Shown: positions 11,260-21,545 of the stretch, one piece after another
Position numbering within the stretch: the first letter of the stretch is position 1
Layout of the letters: every line of letters starts with the position of its first letter
Assembly: GCF_003131185.1 (NCBI RefSeq)
Contig: NZ_QFFU01000001.1
Coordinates: 62,001 to 126,000 of the forward strand
DNA from: Pseudomonas ovata
GTDB taxonomy: Bacteria > Pseudomonadota > Gammaproteobacteria > Pseudomonadales > Pseudomonadaceae
Length of the DNA stretch: 64,000 nt
Direction: 5' to 3'
The notes under the pieces: model-generated
What the model saw: the letters and a program-made list of their open reading frames with translations, nothing else
The model's database searches: none
What the model was told of the DNA's origin: nothing
Program-made: the position numbers and the translations under genes

Positions 11260-13644
11260 TTAGAAGGTCTGGCCCAGGGAGAACTGGAACACTTGGGTTT
11301 CCGAGTCGTCATCCGGTTTCTTGATCGGCATGGCCAGCGCGAAGCTCAACGGGCCCAGAGCAGTGATCCAGGTGACGCCGACACCGACAGAACTGGCCAT
11401 GCCGGAGAAGTCGACACCATTACATTCGACCTTCTGACCGTTCTTGGTTCTGCTGCTGTCGCAATTAGTGTCGAAAACGTTACCCACATCCCAGAATACG
11501 GAGGTGCGCAGGGAACGCTGGTCCTTGATGAACGGCAGCGGGAACATCAGTTCTACACCGCCTTGCACCAGGGCGTTGCCACCAAACGGCAGCGGATCCT
11601 GATCCGGGTCGGCAATAGTACCTGGTCGACCACCGTCAGCTTCACCCCTGCTAGGCGTACTGCGCGGGCCCAGCGTGCTGTCCTTGAAGCCACGTACCGA
11701 GTTGAAGCCACCGGCATAGTAGTTCTCGTAGAACGGCAGGCCACTGGTCGAACCGTAGCCGTCGCCAAAGCCCAGCTCGGTGTGCAGGCGCAAGGTGTAG
11801 GTGTCATTGATCGGATAGAAGTACTGCCCGCGGTAGTCAACCTTGAAGAACGACAGGTCGCTGCCCGGCAGGGTCGCTTCGGCCACCAGGCTTTGCGAGT
11901 GACCACGGGTCGCCAGCACACCTTTGTTCAGGGTCGACTCGGACCAGCCGATCGAGCCCTTGAAGTTCAGGAAGTTGTCGCCTTCCTTGTCGATGAAATC
12001 GAAGATCTCCTCGACGGTGTAGGTACCGGTCTTGATCTTGTCCTGCTGCACGTTAAGACCGTAGGTCAGGCGCGCCGTCTCGCTGATCGGGTAGCCCAGG
12101 CTGATGCCTGCGCCCATGCTGTCCACGGCGTAGCTGGCCACGTCGACGTCAAGGTCGTCGTAGTCGGTGGTGCGGTAGAACGCGTTGTAGCCCAGGCTGA
12201 CGCCGTCCGGCGTGTAGTACGGGTCGACATAGCTGAAGTTGTAGCGGGTCTGGTATTCGCTGCGGGTCAGGCCGATGCTGACCTTGTTACCTGTACCCAG
12301 GAAGTTGTTCTGGCTGATCGAACCACCCAGGATCAGACCGGCGCTCTGGGCGAAACCGACACTGGCGGTGATCGAACCCGAAGCCTGCTCTTCCACGGCG
12401 TAGTTGACGTCGACCTGGTCGTCGGTACCCGGCACGGCCGGCGTTTCGACGTTGACTTCCTTGAAGAAGCCCAGGCGATCGAGGCGCACCTTCGACTGGT
12501 CGATCAGGTAGGTCGAAGCCCAGCCGCCTTCCATCTGGCGCATTTCGCGGCGCAGCACTTCATCGGCCGACTTGGTGTTGCCACGGAAATTGATGCGGTT
12601 GACGTAGGCACGCTTGCCCGGATCGACCACGAAGGTGATGTCGACGGTACGGTCTTCATTGTTCGGGGTCGGCACGCCGTTGACGTTGGCGAAGGTATAG
12701 CCTTCGTTGCCCAGGCGGCGGGTGATCAGTTCGGACGTGGTGGTCATGACCTTGCGCGAGAACACCTGGCCGGGCTGTACCAGCAACAGGGAATCGACCT
12801 GGTCTTCAGGCACCTTCAGGTCGCCACTGAGCTTGACCGACTTGACGCTGTATTTCTCGCCCTCGTTGACGTTGACCGTGATGTACACGCTCTTCTTGTC
12901 AGGGGTGATCGAGACCTGGGTGGAGGCGATGTCCATGTTGATGTAGCCGCGGTCCAGGTAGAAGGAGCGCAGGCGTTCCAGGTCGCCGGAGAGTTTTTCC
13001 CGGGCGTACTTGTCATCGTTCTTGAAGAACGATAGCCAGTTGGTGGTCTTGAGCTCGAACAGGTCAACCAGTTCCTGCTCGGGGAAGACGGTGTTGCCCA
13101 CCACGTTGATGTGCTGGATGGCGGCCACGGTGCCTTCGTTGATGTCGATCTTCAGGCCGACACGGTTGCGTGGCTGGGGAACGACTTCGGCCTTGACCTC
13201 GGCAGAGTAGCGGCCCTGAGCCACGTACTGGCGCTGCAGCTCGTTGCGCACGCCTTCGAGGGTCGCGCGCTGGAAGATTTCGCCTTCGGCCAGACCGGAC
13301 TGTTTCAGCCCCTTCATCAGGTCTTCGGTGGAGATCGCCTTGTTGCCTTCGATCTCGATGCTCGCGACCGACGGGCGCTCGACGACAGTGATGACCAGAA
13401 CGTTACCTTCACGCCCCAGCTGGATGTCCTGGAAGAACCCGGTTTTGAACAGCGCACGAGTGGCTTCGACCAGACGGCCATCGTCCGCATTCTCGCCCAC
13501 GTTAAGCGGCAAGGCGCCAAAGACGCTGCCGGCGGAAACCCGCTGCAGGCCATTGACACGGATATCGGAGATGGTGAAGGACTCGGCGTGAACTTCAGCG
13601 ATCATCAGTGCGGCAAGAGCCGCAGTTAGCAGCAGACGTTTCAT
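11260..13644 (-). CDS. bamA: Outer-membrane protein assembly factor BamA
   Basis: BamA is the essential core of the complex that folds beta-barrel proteins into the outer membrane. The protein has 794 residues. A signal peptide (MKRLLLTAALAALMIAEVHA) is followed by five POTRA domains (about 21-420; the first starts FTISDIRVNGLQRVS) and a 16-strand barrel that carries VRGFKDSTLGP (the VRGF/Y motif of loop 6) and ends FSLGQTF with the terminal phenylalanine typical of barrel proteins. ATG 13644 starts the signal peptide; the open frame extends eight codons further without support. It follows rseP by 72 bases. Confidence 0.97.
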   Translation of the reverse strand: MKRLLLTAALAALMIAEVHAESFTISDIRVNGLQRVSAGSVFGALPLNVGENADDGRLVEATRALFKTGFFQDIQLGREGNVLVITVVERPSVASIEIEGNKAISTEDLMKGLKQSGLAEGEIFQRATLEGVRNELQRQYVAQGRYSAEVKAEVVPQPRNRVGLKIDINEGTVAAIQHINVVGNTVFPEQELVDLFELKTTNWLSFFKNDDKYAREKLSGDLERLRSFYLDRGYINMDIASTQVSITPDKKSVYITVNVNEGEKYSVKSVKLSGDLKVPEDQVDSLLLVQPGQVFSRKVMTTTSELITRRLGNEGYTFANVNGVPTPNNEDRTVDITFVVDPGKRAYVNRINFRGNTKSADEVLRREMRQMEGGWASTYLIDQSKVRLDRLGFFKEVNVETPAVPGTDDQVDVNYAVEEQASGSITASVGFAQSAGLILGGSISQNNFLGTGNKVSIGLTRSEYQTRYNFSYVDPYYTPDGVSLGYNAFYRTTDYDDLDVDVASYAVDSMGAGISLGYPISETARLTYGLNVQQDKIKTGTYTVEEIFDFIDKEGDNFLNFKGSIGWSESTLNKGVLATRGHSQSLVAEATLPGSDLSFFKVDYRGQYFYPINDTYTLRLHTELGFGDGYGSTSGLPFYENYYAGGFNSVRGFKDSTLGPRSTPSRGEADGGRPGTIADPDQDPLPFGGNALVQGGVELMFPLPFIKDQRSLRTSVFWDVGNVFDTNCDSSRTKNGQKVECNGVDFSGMASSVGVGVTWITALGPLSFALAMPIKKPDDDSETQVFQFSLGQTF

Positions 13645-13716
13645 GAAGTCCTTTATTCCAACTGGCAATAAACAAACTGCCGCCTCAGGCGGCAGATTCG
13701 CAATGGAGCGAAACTT

Positions 13717-15069
13717 TCAGAGTCGACCCAGATCGTTGACCAGTGCGAGCAACATGACGCCCACTACCAGACTGATACCAATCTGAACACCCCAACCCTG
13801 TACCTTTTCCGAAAGAGGACGCCCGCGGGCCCATTCGATCAGATAAAACAGCAAATGCCCCCCATCCAGTACTGGAATAGGCAGCAAATTGAGAACCCCC
13901 AGGCTTATGCTCAGATAAGCCAGGAAGTTCAGGAAGTCACCCACGCCCGACTGGGCCGAAGCGCCCGCCACTTTAGCAATGGTTATCGGTCCGCTCAAGT
14001 TTTTTACAGACAGCTCCCCGAACAACATTTTCTTCAACGATTCAAGCGTCAGCACGCTCATGGTCCAGGTGCGCCTGAAGCCTTCTGCCACCGCTTCCAG
14101 TGGTCCATAGCTGACTTCACGCAGCATCTCGGCCGGCCACTCGCCACCCTTGACGCCAGCCCCAAGGTAACCGGTGGCCGCCTCGCCTTCGCCGCGCGCC
14201 GCCAGGGTCAGGGGCACGACAACCGTGGCGCCATCACGCTCGACGGTCACGGCGATACGCGCATCGGGCCGCTCGCGCACCCAGTCGACCACCTGTTGCC
14301 ACTCGCTCACCGGCTGCTCGTCCAGCGCCACCAGTCGATCACCGGTCTTCAGGCCGGCGGCCTGCGCGGGGCCCTTGCCATCAAGCTCGGCAAGCACCGG
14401 CGGCAAGGCCGGGCGCCAGGGCTGGATGCCCAGCGAGCGAATCGGATCAGGCTCTTCAGAGCCTTTGAGCCAGTCCTTGAGTACCAGTTGATGTGCGCTG
14501 TCGCTGCTCGCGCCTGGCTCGCGCACCGTGACATTGATGGTCCCGCTCTCACCCAGACGACGAACCAGCTGCAGGTTGACAGCCGACCAGCCGACGGTCG
14601 GCTTGCCGTCGACGGCCACGATTTCCTGGCCGGCATTCAGGCCGGCCAGTTGCGCAATGCTGTCAGGGGCCACGGTGCCGATGACCGGCTTGACCTGCTG
14701 ACTGCCCAGCATGGCCAGCGCCCAGAAGAACACGATGGCCAGCAGGAAATTGGCAATCGGACCTGCCGCGACAATGGCGATACGCTGATAGACCGTCTTG
14801 CGATTGAACGACTGTTCGGCCATCTCGGCCGGCACATGCCCTTCGCGCTCGTCGAGCATCTTGACGTAGCCACCCAGCGGGATGGCCGCCACGACGAACT
14901 CGGTGCCCTGCCGGTCATGCCAGCGCACCAGCGGCATGCCGAAGCCCACCGAAAACCGCAAGACCTTCACGCCACAGCGACGTGCCACCCAGAAGTGGCC
15001 GAACTCATGGAACGTCACCAGCACACCCAGGGCCACCAGGGTCCCGAGGATCATATATAACGCACTCAT
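13717..15069 (-). CDS. rseP: Site-2 zinc metalloprotease RseP
   Basis: RseP is an inner-membrane protease that cuts anti-sigma factors inside the membrane (MucA/RseA and, in pseudomonads, FecR-type regulators) and also clears signal peptides. The protein has 450 residues. The zinc motif HEFGH is at residues 21-25 in the first membrane helix, the second active-site motif LDGGHL is near residue 400, and two PDZ domains lie between (about 115-310). Four membrane helices are expected. In pseudomonads the gene is also called mucP. It lies between dxr and bamA. Confidence 0.96.
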   Translation of the reverse strand: MSALYMILGTLVALGVLVTFHEFGHFWVARRCGVKVLRFSVGFGMPLVRWHDRQGTEFVVAAIPLGGYVKMLDEREGHVPAEMAEQSFNRKTVYQRIAIVAAGPIANFLLAIVFFWALAMLGSQQVKPVIGTVAPDSIAQLAGLNAGQEIVAVDGKPTVGWSAVNLQLVRRLGESGTINVTVREPGASSDSAHQLVLKDWLKGSEEPDPIRSLGIQPWRPALPPVLAELDGKGPAQAAGLKTGDRLVALDEQPVSEWQQVVDWVRERPDARIAVTVERDGATVVVPLTLAARGEGEAATGYLGAGVKGGEWPAEMLREVSYGPLEAVAEGFRRTWTMSVLTLESLKKMLFGELSVKNLSGPITIAKVAGASAQSGVGDFLNFLAYLSISLGVLNLLPIPVLDGGHLLFYLIEWARGRPLSEKVQGWGVQIGISLVVGVMLLALVNDLGRL

Positions 15070-15175
15070 TCAGTTTCTCCGGGGACCGGCTTGCCAGCCG
15101 GCATCAATCATTGAAGGCCTGTAAAGCCGCCCCTGACGCATCACCCGACCGTCCATGGATTGATCGCGCATGACT

Positions 15176-16366
15176 TCATTGCGCATGGCGCTCGAGCCAT
15201 TGCGTGGCCAGCACCCGCGCCCGCGCATCCATCGCGAATACCGTTTCCAGCTCATTGAGCGCGACCACCGGCTCGCATGACAATACCGACTCGATGACGC
15301 CGGCAATCTGCAGATAGCCGATGCGCCCCTCGAGAAAGGCCGCCACCGCCACCTCATTGGCCGCATTGAGCATGGCCGGCGCACTGCCGCCCGCTTCTGC
15401 GGCCTGACGCGCCAGGCGCAGGCAAGGGAACCGCTGCTCGTCCGGCGCCTGGAAATCCAGTTGACCGATACGAAACAGGTCCAGCGGTGCCACGCCCGAA
15501 TCGATACGCGCCGGCCACGCCAGGGCATTGGCAATGGGCGTACGCATGTCGGGGTTGCCGAGCTGGGCCAGTACCGAACCATCGACATAATCCACCAGCG
15601 AGTGGATCACACTTTGCGGATGGATGACCACCTCGACCTGATCGGGGCGCGCATCGAACAGCCAGCAGGCTTCGATCAGCTCCAGGCCCTTGTTCATCAT
15701 GGTGGCCGAATCGACGGAAATCTTGCGCCCCATCGACCAGACCGGATGCGCACAGGCCTGCTCCGGCGTGACCGCCTGCAACTGCTCCAGCGGCGTCTGG
15801 CGAAACGGCCCACCGGAAGCGGTCAGAAGAATACGACGCACACCGATCGCGCCCAGGCCACGGGCAAAGTCCTGTGGCAGACACTGGAAGATCGCGTTGT
15901 GCTCGCTGTCGATCGGCAGCAGTACAGCGCCACTGCGCCGCACCGCCTGCATGAACAGCGCCCCGGACATCACCAGGGCCTCCTTGTTGGCCAGCAACAC
16001 CTTCTTGCCCGCCTCGACCGCAGCCAGGGTCGGACGCAGCCCGGCCGCGCCCACGATGGCGGCCATCACCGCATCGACATCAGGGTGGGCGGCCACGTCG
16101 CACAGACCGCCCTCCCCCACCAGCACGCCGGTTTCAAGGCCGGCATCACGCAACTGCGCCTGCAGGCGACTGGCCGCCTCAGGCGTCGGCACCACGGCAA
16201 AACGTGGCCGGTGCACGATACACAACTGCAGCAGCTCATCGAGCCGTGCAAAGCCGGTCAGGGCAAACACCTGGTAACGATCGCGATGGCGCGCAATGAC
16301 ATCCAGCGTACTCAAGCCGATGGAGCCGGTCGCACCCAGCACGGTAATCTGTTGCGGCATGCTCAC
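15176..16366 (-). CDS. dxr: 1-deoxy-D-xylulose 5-phosphate reductoisomerase
   Basis: Dxr turns 1-deoxyxylulose 5-phosphate into methylerythritol 4-phosphate with NADPH, the committed step of the non-mevalonate isoprenoid pathway. The protein has 396 residues. The NADPH loop GATGSIG is near residues 10-16; the metal and substrate segments [15 protein letters not shown] and [17 protein letters not shown] are both present. The start is GTG 16366, which overlaps the cdsA stop as GTGA; an in-frame ATG at 16360 is the alternative (MPQQITVLG). It works with uppS, two genes upstream, in making the undecaprenyl carrier. Confidence 0.96.
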   Translation of the reverse strand: MSMPQQITVLGATGSIGLSTLDVIARHRDRYQVFALTGFARLDELLQLCIVHRPRFAVVPTPEAASRLQAQLRDAGLETGVLVGEGGLCDVAAHPDVDAVMAAIVGAAGLRPTLAAVEAGKKVLLANKEALVMSGALFMQAVRRSGAVLLPIDSEHNAIFQCLPQDFARGLGAIGVRRILLTASGGPFRQTPLEQLQAVTPEQACAHPVWSMGRKISVDSATMMNKGLELIEACWLFDARPDQVEVVIHPQSVIHSLVDYVDGSVLAQLGNPDMRTPIANALAWPARIDSGVAPLDLFRIGQLDFQAPDEQRFPCLRLARQAAEAGGSAPAMLNAANEVAVAAFLEGRIGYLQIAGVIESVLSCEPVVALNELETVFAMDARARVLATQWLERHAQ

Positions 16367-17178
16367 ATCACACCCCAGTCAGCCGCCCACAGCAGCACGG
16401 CAAACACCGGAATCGCCGCCGTCAGGCTGTCGATACGGTCCAGCACGCCGCCATGGCCGGGCAGCAAGTTACTGCTGTCCTTGACCCCGGACTGGCGCTT
16501 GAACATGCTTTCGGTGAGGTCGCCCACCACGGAAATCAGGACGATGATGGCGGTCGCCAACAGCCCGGCGATGAACTGGCCGAACGACCAGTCGCGCATC
16601 ACACCGACCACAAAGGTGATCGCCAGTGTGACCGCCAGCCCGCCATACACCCCTTCCCAGCTCTTGCCCGGACTGACCTTGGGCGCCAGCTTGCGCTTGC
16701 CCAGCGCCTTGCCGGTGAAATACGCCCCGATGTCGGCGGCCCAGACCAGCACCATCACCGACAGGATCAGCCAGTTGCCCAGCGGCCATTGCTTGAGCAG
16801 CACCAGGCCTTGCCAGGCCGGCAGCAGGATCAGCAGGCCGATCGCCAGCTTGCACACCGCACTGGCCCAATGATCGCTGGACGCGGGAAAGGTCAGCACC
16901 AGCCAGGTCGCCAGCAGCCACCAGATGACCGCAGCAGTCAGTACCCACGGCGCAAGCCCCGGCAGCAGGTACAACAGAAACAGCAGCACCGCGACGGTTG
17001 CAGCGTAGGCAATACGCATCGACTGGCTGGCAAAACCGGCCAGTCGTGCCCACTCCCAGCCACCCAGCACGACGACCAGGCCAATGAACAGGGCAAAGCT
17101 TGCCCCCTTGAGCAGGAAGAAGCCGCACAAGGCAATCGGCAACAGGATGAGGGCAGTGATAATCCGTTGTTTGAGCAT
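16363..17178 (-). CDS. cdsA: Phosphatidate cytidylyltransferase
   Basis: CdsA makes CDP-diacylglycerol from phosphatidate and CTP in the inner membrane, the branch point of phospholipid synthesis. The product has 271 residues with about eight membrane helices and the family signature near the carboxyl end ([17 protein letters not shown]), whose aspartates bind metal. Its start overlaps the uppS stop by one base (TGATG) and its stop overlaps the dxr GTG. Confidence 0.96.
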   Translation of the reverse strand: MLKQRIITALILLPIALCGFFLLKGASFALFIGLVVVLGGWEWARLAGFASQSMRIAYAATVAVLLFLLYLLPGLAPWVLTAAVIWWLLATWLVLTFPASSDHWASAVCKLAIGLLILLPAWQGLVLLKQWPLGNWLILSVMVLVWAADIGAYFTGKALGKRKLAPKVSPGKSWEGVYGGLAVTLAITFVVGVMRDWSFGQFIAGLLATAIIVLISVVGDLTESMFKRQSGVKDSSNLLPGHGGVLDRIDSLTAAIPVFAVLLWAADWGVM

Positions 17179-17933
17179 CAGGCGCGGGCTCCGGCTTCAA
17201 CCTGTTCGCTGGTCTTACCGAAGCGACGTTGGCGTGAAGCGAAATCGGCCAGCGCTGCGCGCATGGCGTCGTGTTTGAAGTCCGGCCAGAAAAGGTCGGA
17301 GAAATACAGCTCGGCATACGCCAGCTGCCAGAGCAGGAAATTGCTGACGCGCCGCTCGCCGCCGGTACGAATGCACAGGTCAGGCAACGGCAGATCACCG
17401 GTGGACAGGCAGGCCTGCAACAGCCCCGGCGTAATGTCCTCGGGCTGCAGATGCCCTGCCTGTACTTCGCGCGCCAGACGCTGGGCAGCCTGGGCAATAT
17501 CCCACTGACCACCGTAATTGGCCGCAACCTGCAGGATAAAGCGGTCATTGCCGGCGGTACCCTGCTCGGCATCGCGCATGGCCGCCTGCAATTCAGGATG
17601 AAAGCGCGAGCGGTCACCGATGATGCGCAAGGAGATGGCGTTGTCGTTCAGGCGCCGCGTTTCGCGCCTCAAGGCAGTTAGAAACAGTTCCATCAATGCC
17701 CCGACCTCATCGGCCGGCCGCTGCCAGTTCTCGCTGGAGAACGCAAACAGGGTGAGCACCTCGACCTTGGCCTCGGCACACACCTCAATGACCGCACGCA
17801 CGGCATCCACACCGGCCTTGTGCCCGGCGACACCGGGCAGCAGGCGTTTCTTCGCCCAGCGATTGTTACCATCCATGATGATCGCGACGTGTCGCGGCAC
17901 CGAAGACAGTGCCGCTTGCTTGGTCTTTTCCAT
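17178..17933 (-). CDS. uppS: Undecaprenyl diphosphate synthase (cis-prenyltransferase)
   Basis: UppS adds eight isopentenyl units to farnesyl diphosphate in cis to make the C55 carrier for peptidoglycan and O-antigen. The protein has 251 residues. The diphosphate-binding segment HVAIIMDGNNRWAKKR is at residues 15-30 with catalytic Asp21, and the C-terminal LCIRTGGERRVSNFLLWQL segment carries the conserved arginines and serine. It starts 16 bases after frr. The gene is also called ispU. Confidence 0.97.
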   Translation of the reverse strand: MEKTKQAALSSVPRHVAIIMDGNNRWAKKRLLPGVAGHKAGVDAVRAVIEVCAEAKVEVLTLFAFSSENWQRPADEVGALMELFLTALRRETRRLNDNAISLRIIGDRSRFHPELQAAMRDAEQGTAGNDRFILQVAANYGGQWDIAQAAQRLAREVQAGHLQPEDITPGLLQACLSTGDLPLPDLCIRTGGERRVSNFLLWQLAYAELYFSDLFWPDFKHDAMRAALADFASRQRRFGKTSEQVEAGARA

Positions 17934-17949
17934 TAAAACGCACCGAGCC

Positions 17950-18507
17950 CTATACGGCCATCAGGTCGGCTTCTTTCTGCTTGACGGCCACTTCGATCTC
18001 GGCGACGAACTTGTCAGTCAGCTTCTGGATCTCTTCAGCCGCACGACGCTCTTCGTCTTCGCTGATTTCCTTTTCCTTGACCAGATCCTTGTACTGGCTC
18101 AACGCATCACGGCGAATGTTGCGCACCGCTACACGGGCATCTTCAGCCGCATCACGCGCCTGTTTGGTGAAACCCTTGCGGGTTTCTTCGGTCAGGGCCG
18201 GCATCGAAATCAGCAGCAGCTCACCCAGGTTGGTCGGGTTCAGGTTCAAGCCGGCACTGCCGATGGCCTTGTCGACCGCGCCCAGCATGTTGCGCTCGAA
18301 CGCCACCACTTGCAGGGTGCGTGCATCCTTGACCGTGATATTGGCAACCTGCTTGATTGGCGTATCGTTGCCGTAGTAAGGCACCATTACCCCTTCCAGG
18401 ATGCTGGGGTGAGCCTTGCCGGTACGGATACGGCCGAATGCATGGCCCAGGGACTCCAGGCTTTTCTGCATGCGCTCCTGGGCGTCCTTCTTGATTTCGT
18501 TGATCAT
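17950..18507 (-). CDS. frr: Ribosome recycling factor
   Basis: RRF splits the post-termination ribosome together with EF-G and IF3. The product has 185 residues, the standard length, with the three-helix bundle and small beta domain layout. [15 protein letters not shown] near residues 27-41 and the helix around [22 protein letters not shown] are typical. Its ATG overlaps the pyrH stop by one base (TAATG), so the pair is probably translationally coupled. Confidence 0.97.
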   Translation of the reverse strand: MINEIKKDAQERMQKSLESLGHAFGRIRTGKAHPSILEGVMVPYYGNDTPIKQVANITVKDARTLQVVAFERNMLGAVDKAIGSAGLNLNPTNLGELLLISMPALTEETRKGFTKQARDAAEDARVAVRNIRRDALSQYKDLVKEKEISEDEERRAAEEIQKLTDKFVAEIEVAVKQKEADLMAV

Positions 18508-19247
18508 TATTGAACTTCCTCGATCAGGGTGCCTTCAGCGCCACCGTGCACAATATTGAGCAGGGCGCCAGGTTTGTTCATGTTGAAGACGCGCAACGGC
18601 ATCTTGTGGTCGCGGCACAGGCAGATGGCGGTCAGGTCCATGACACCCAGCTTGCGATCCAGCACTTCATCGTAAGTCAGATGATCGAACTTCTCGGCAT
18701 TGGGGTCCTTGAACGGATCGGCAGTGTAGACACCATCGACCTTGGTCGCCTTGAGCACGACGTCGGCATCGATTTCGATGGCCCGCAGGCAGGCGGCCGA
18801 ATCGGTGGTGAAGAACGGGTTGCCGGTGCCGGCGGCGAAGATGACCACTTCCTTGGCGCTCAGGTGGCGCATGGCCTTGCGACGATCGTAATGATCGGTC
18901 ACCCCGACCATGGAAATGGCGGACATCACGATGGCTGTGATATTGGCACGCTCCAGCGCATCGCGCATGGCCAGTGCGTTCATCACGGTGGCCAGCATGC
19001 CCATGTGATCGCCGGTGACCCGGTCCATGCCGGCCGCACTGAGGGCCGCACCACGGAACAGGTTGCCACCGCCGATGACCAGCCCGACCTGTACACCGAT
19101 ACCTACCAGCTGACCCACTTCAAGCGCCATGCGATCAAGCACTTTGGGGTCGATTCCGAATTCCTCGGAGCCCATCAGGGCCTCGCCGCTAAGCTTGAGT
19201 AGAATGCGTTTATAGCGAGCCTGATGACCACTGCTCTGCTGAGCCAT
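18507..19247 (-). CDS. pyrH: UMP kinase
   Basis: PyrH phosphorylates UMP to UDP; it is hexameric, and in other bacteria it is activated by GTP and inhibited by UTP. The product has 246 residues. The amino-acid-kinase fold is shown by [16 protein letters not shown] (residues 11-26), [13 protein letters not shown] and the [19 protein letters not shown] helix. It links with pyrG at the far end of this block: UMP to UDP to (UTP) to CTP. It lies 201 bases downstream of tsf, after a terminator-like hairpin, so it probably has its own promoter as well. Confidence 0.97.
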   Translation of the reverse strand: MAQQSSGHQARYKRILLKLSGEALMGSEEFGIDPKVLDRMALEVGQLVGIGVQVGLVIGGGNLFRGAALSAAGMDRVTGDHMGMLATVMNALAMRDALERANITAIVMSAISMVGVTDHYDRRKAMRHLSAKEVVIFAAGTGNPFFTTDSAACLRAIEIDADVVLKATKVDGVYTADPFKDPNAEKFDHLTYDEVLDRKLGVMDLTAICLCRDHKMPLRVFNMNKPGALLNIVHGGAEGTLIEEVQ

Positions 19248-19392
19248 TGCGAATCTCTCCTGCGGCGTTACTTGATAATGAAATCCGTGCAGGCACCAGG
19301 GCCTGCGTCAACTCTAGTCCGGCACCCTGAAGGCGCCAGAAAATGCTGCCTTGCAGACTGTTTCTGCGAGAAAAAATTCCCTTTTCTTCTTT

Positions 19393-19428
19393 GAAAAAGA
19401 GGCCGCGCGCATGTGCGGGCAGCCTCTC
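19393..19428 (-). terminator. Intrinsic terminator after tsf
   Basis: On the minus strand AGAGGC pairs with GCCTCT around a GC-rich inner arm (TGCCCGC with GCGCGCG) and is followed by TTTTTC. It lies 21 bases past the tsf stop, so it separates rpsB-tsf from pyrH-frr. Confidence 0.75.
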
Positions 19429-19448
19429 TTGCGACGTGTGAAACCGTC

Positions 19449-20312
19449 TTACTTCTTGCTGGCAGCGACTTGAGCAGCCACTTCTTCAGCGAAGTTGTCG
19501 ACTGGCTTCTCGATGCCTTCGCCCACTTTGAAGTAGGTGAAGGAAACGATTTCGGCGCCGGCTTTCTTGGCCAGTTCACCGACCTTGATTTCCGGGTTCT
19601 TGACGAACGCTTGCTCGACCAGGCTGGCTTCGGCCAGGAACTTGGTGATACGACCCTTCACCATGTTCTCGACGATGTTTTCCGGCTTGCCGGCGATCTT
19701 GTCAGCGTTCAGCTGCAGGAAAACGCCCTTCTCGCGCTCGATCGCTTCAGCCGAAACTTCCGACGGCAGCAGGAACTCAGGGTTGGTCGCCGCCACGTGC
19801 ATGGCGATGTCCTTGGCCAGCTCGCTGTCGCCGCCCTTGAGGACGACAACCACGCCGATCTTGTTGCCGTGCAGGTACGAACCCAGCACGTCGCCTTCAA
19901 CACGGGCCAGACGGCGGATGTTGACGTTCTCGCCAGTCTTGCCGACCAGGACCAGACGCGCTTCTTCCTGTGCGGCGATCAGCGGCTCGACAGTGGTCAG
20001 CTTCTCGGCAAAGGCTTTTTCGACGCTGGCAGCAACGAATGCCTTGAAGTCGTCTTGCAGGGCCAGGAAGTCGGTCTGCGAGTTGACTTCCAGCAGGACA
20101 GCGGCTTTACCGTCGTCCTTGATGGCGATCGCGCCTTCAGCAGCGACGTTGCCGGCTTTCTTGGCAGCCTTGATGGCGCCGGAAGCACGCATGTCGTCGA
20201 TTGCTTTCTCGATGTCGCCGCCAGCCTTGGTCAAGGCTTTTTTGCAATCCATCATGCCTTCGCCGGTACGCTCGCGCAGTTCTTTGACCAGCGCCGCAGT
20301 AATCTCTGCCAT
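19449..20312 (-). CDS. tsf: Elongation factor Ts
   Basis: EF-Ts exchanges GDP for GTP on EF-Tu. The protein has 287 residues and begins [27 protein letters not shown], the family's UBA-like domain that contacts EF-Tu; SQTDFLALQ (the TDFV region that enters the EF-Tu magnesium site) follows near residue 80. ATG 20312 has AAGAGG upstream; the further open frame to 20369 is intergenic. It follows rpsB after 190 bases that hold a strong hairpin. Confidence 0.97.
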   Translation of the reverse strand: MAEITAALVKELRERTGEGMMDCKKALTKAGGDIEKAIDDMRASGAIKAAKKAGNVAAEGAIAIKDDGKAAVLLEVNSQTDFLALQDDFKAFVAASVEKAFAEKLTTVEPLIAAQEEARLVLVGKTGENVNIRRLARVEGDVLGSYLHGNKIGVVVVLKGGDSELAKDIAMHVAATNPEFLLPSEVSAEAIEREKGVFLQLNADKIAGKPENIVENMVKGRITKFLAEASLVEQAFVKNPEIKVGELAKKAGAEIVSFTYFKVGEGIEKPVDNFAEEVAAQVAASKK

Positions 20313-20444
20313 TTCAAAATCCTCTTGGAAAGGTCTTAAACCAAACCACCCGAACGTGCGGGTGTTCAAATTCTTGGAAAACCATCGTGACAGTCACAGA
20401 TGACAAGCAGACCGTGACCTGGTCACTGGATGTTTTCCGAGGTG

Positions 20445-20473
20445 GCAAAAAGGGGGCCTAGCCCCCTTTTTGC
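20445..20473 (-). terminator. Terminator/attenuator between rpsB and tsf
   Basis: GCAAAAAGGGGGC (20445-20457) is a perfect inverted repeat of 20461-20473 with a 3-base loop. In the direction of transcription (minus) a GC stem is followed by CTTTTTGCC, the normal form of an intrinsic terminator. It lies about 30 bases past the rpsB stop. Partial termination here would lower tsf relative to rpsB. Because the repeat is symmetrical it would also work on the plus strand. Confidence 0.8.
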
Positions 20474-20502
20474 GCACTGAGTCAACGCCTGGCGTTGGCT
20501 AC

Positions 20503-21243
20503 TCAGCCTTCTACAGCAGCAGTCTGCGCTTCTTCAACGTAGACTTCGGTGCCGCCGGCAACGTTGTTGCGGCCACGGATGACGGCGTCAGCCATCGAAC
20601 CCATGTACAGCTGAACGGCGCGAATGGCGTCGTCGTTACCTGGAATCACGAAATCAACGCCTTCCGGGCTGCTGTTGGTATCGACGATGCCGATAACAGG
20701 AATGCCCAGCTTGTTGGCTTCGGTGATTGCGATGCGCTCGTGATCAACGTCGATGACGAACAGGGCATCAGGCAGGCCGCCCATGTCCTTGATACCACCC
20801 AGGCTGCGATCCAGTTTTTCCAGATCACGGGTGCGCATCAGCGCTTCTTTCTTGGTCAGCTTGGCGAAGGTGCCATCTTCGGCCTGGATTTCCAGGTCGC
20901 GCAGACGCTTGATCGACTGACGGATGGTCTTGAAGTTGGTCAGCATGCCGCCCAACCAGCGATGGTCGACGTACGGCGAACCGCAACGTGCTGCTTCCTC
21001 GGAAACGATCTTGCCGACGGAACGCTTGGTGCCGACGAACAGGATCTTGTTCTTGCCCGAGGCCAGACGCTCTACGAAAGCCAGGGCTTCGTTGAACAGT
21101 GGCAGGGTTTTTTCGAGGTTGATGATGTGGATCTTGTTGCGCGCGCCGAAAATGTACTTGCCCATTTTCGGGTTCCAGTAACGGGTCTGGTGGCCGAAGT
21201 GCACACCGGCCTTCAGCATATCGCGCATATTGACTTGGGACAT
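20503..21243 (-). CDS. rpsB: 30S ribosomal protein S2
   Basis: S2 is a late-assembling protein of the small subunit, needed for binding S1. The product has 246 residues from ATG 21243 and starts [27 protein letters not shown]. It contains [18 protein letters not shown] and the [20 protein letters not shown] signature. The Shine-Dalgarno AAGGAACT lies before ATG 21243. The frame stays open for 46 codons further upstream, but that is the untranslated leader. It is the first gene of the long leftward block. Confidence 0.98.
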   Translation of the reverse strand: MSQVNMRDMLKAGVHFGHQTRYWNPKMGKYIFGARNKIHIINLEKTLPLFNEALAFVERLASGKNKILFVGTKRSVGKIVSEEAARCGSPYVDHRWLGGMLTNFKTIRQSIKRLRDLEIQAEDGTFAKLTKKEALMRTRDLEKLDRSLGGIKDMGGLPDALFVIDVDHERIAITEANKLGIPVIGIVDTNSSPEGVDFVIPGNDDAIRAVQLYMGSMADAVIRGRNNVAGGTEVYVEEAQTAAVEG

Positions 21244-21410
21244 GATAGTTCCTTGATAAGTCGGGTTAGGCCTCCACGCATCCCAATGACCAACCAGAGG
21301 CATTGCCCAAGGCACCCAGGTCATCGTGTCGATACGTGTGTGGGTTAGTGCCCTGCGGGTGACCCCTGCAAAGCGGCGCACTTTATATCACAAAAGCCTG
21401 ACAAACAAAA
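21244..21410 (-). promoter_or_regulatory. rpsB promoter and structured mRNA leader
   Basis: On the minus strand a TATAAA box (21387-21382) with a weak -35-like TTGTTT/TTTTGT about 15-17 bases upstream is followed by a leader of roughly 130 bases rich in short GC hairpins (for example GGGCAATGCC). In gammaproteobacteria S2 represses its own operon by binding such a leader. The position fits; I did not fold the RNA. The rest of this 302-base gap to map (21411-21545) holds no gene and must contain the map promoter. Confidence 0.5.
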
Positions 21411-21545
21411 CCGCACATTTTTCCGGCCTTTCAGCCGGCGCCAGCGCCGCCACCGCAAGCCCATCGCCACTGCCCGCACGACGGTCTGTTAGAATCACTG
21501 TTTTCCGTATTTTCAAGCCGCATGCGGCTTCCTGAGAGAGCGTGT

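Noticed and set aside
21244..21545. A tRNA gene in the rpsB-map gap
   Set aside because: No cloverleaf with T-loop GGTTCGA and 3' CCA could be found by eye; the sequence fits promoter and leader.
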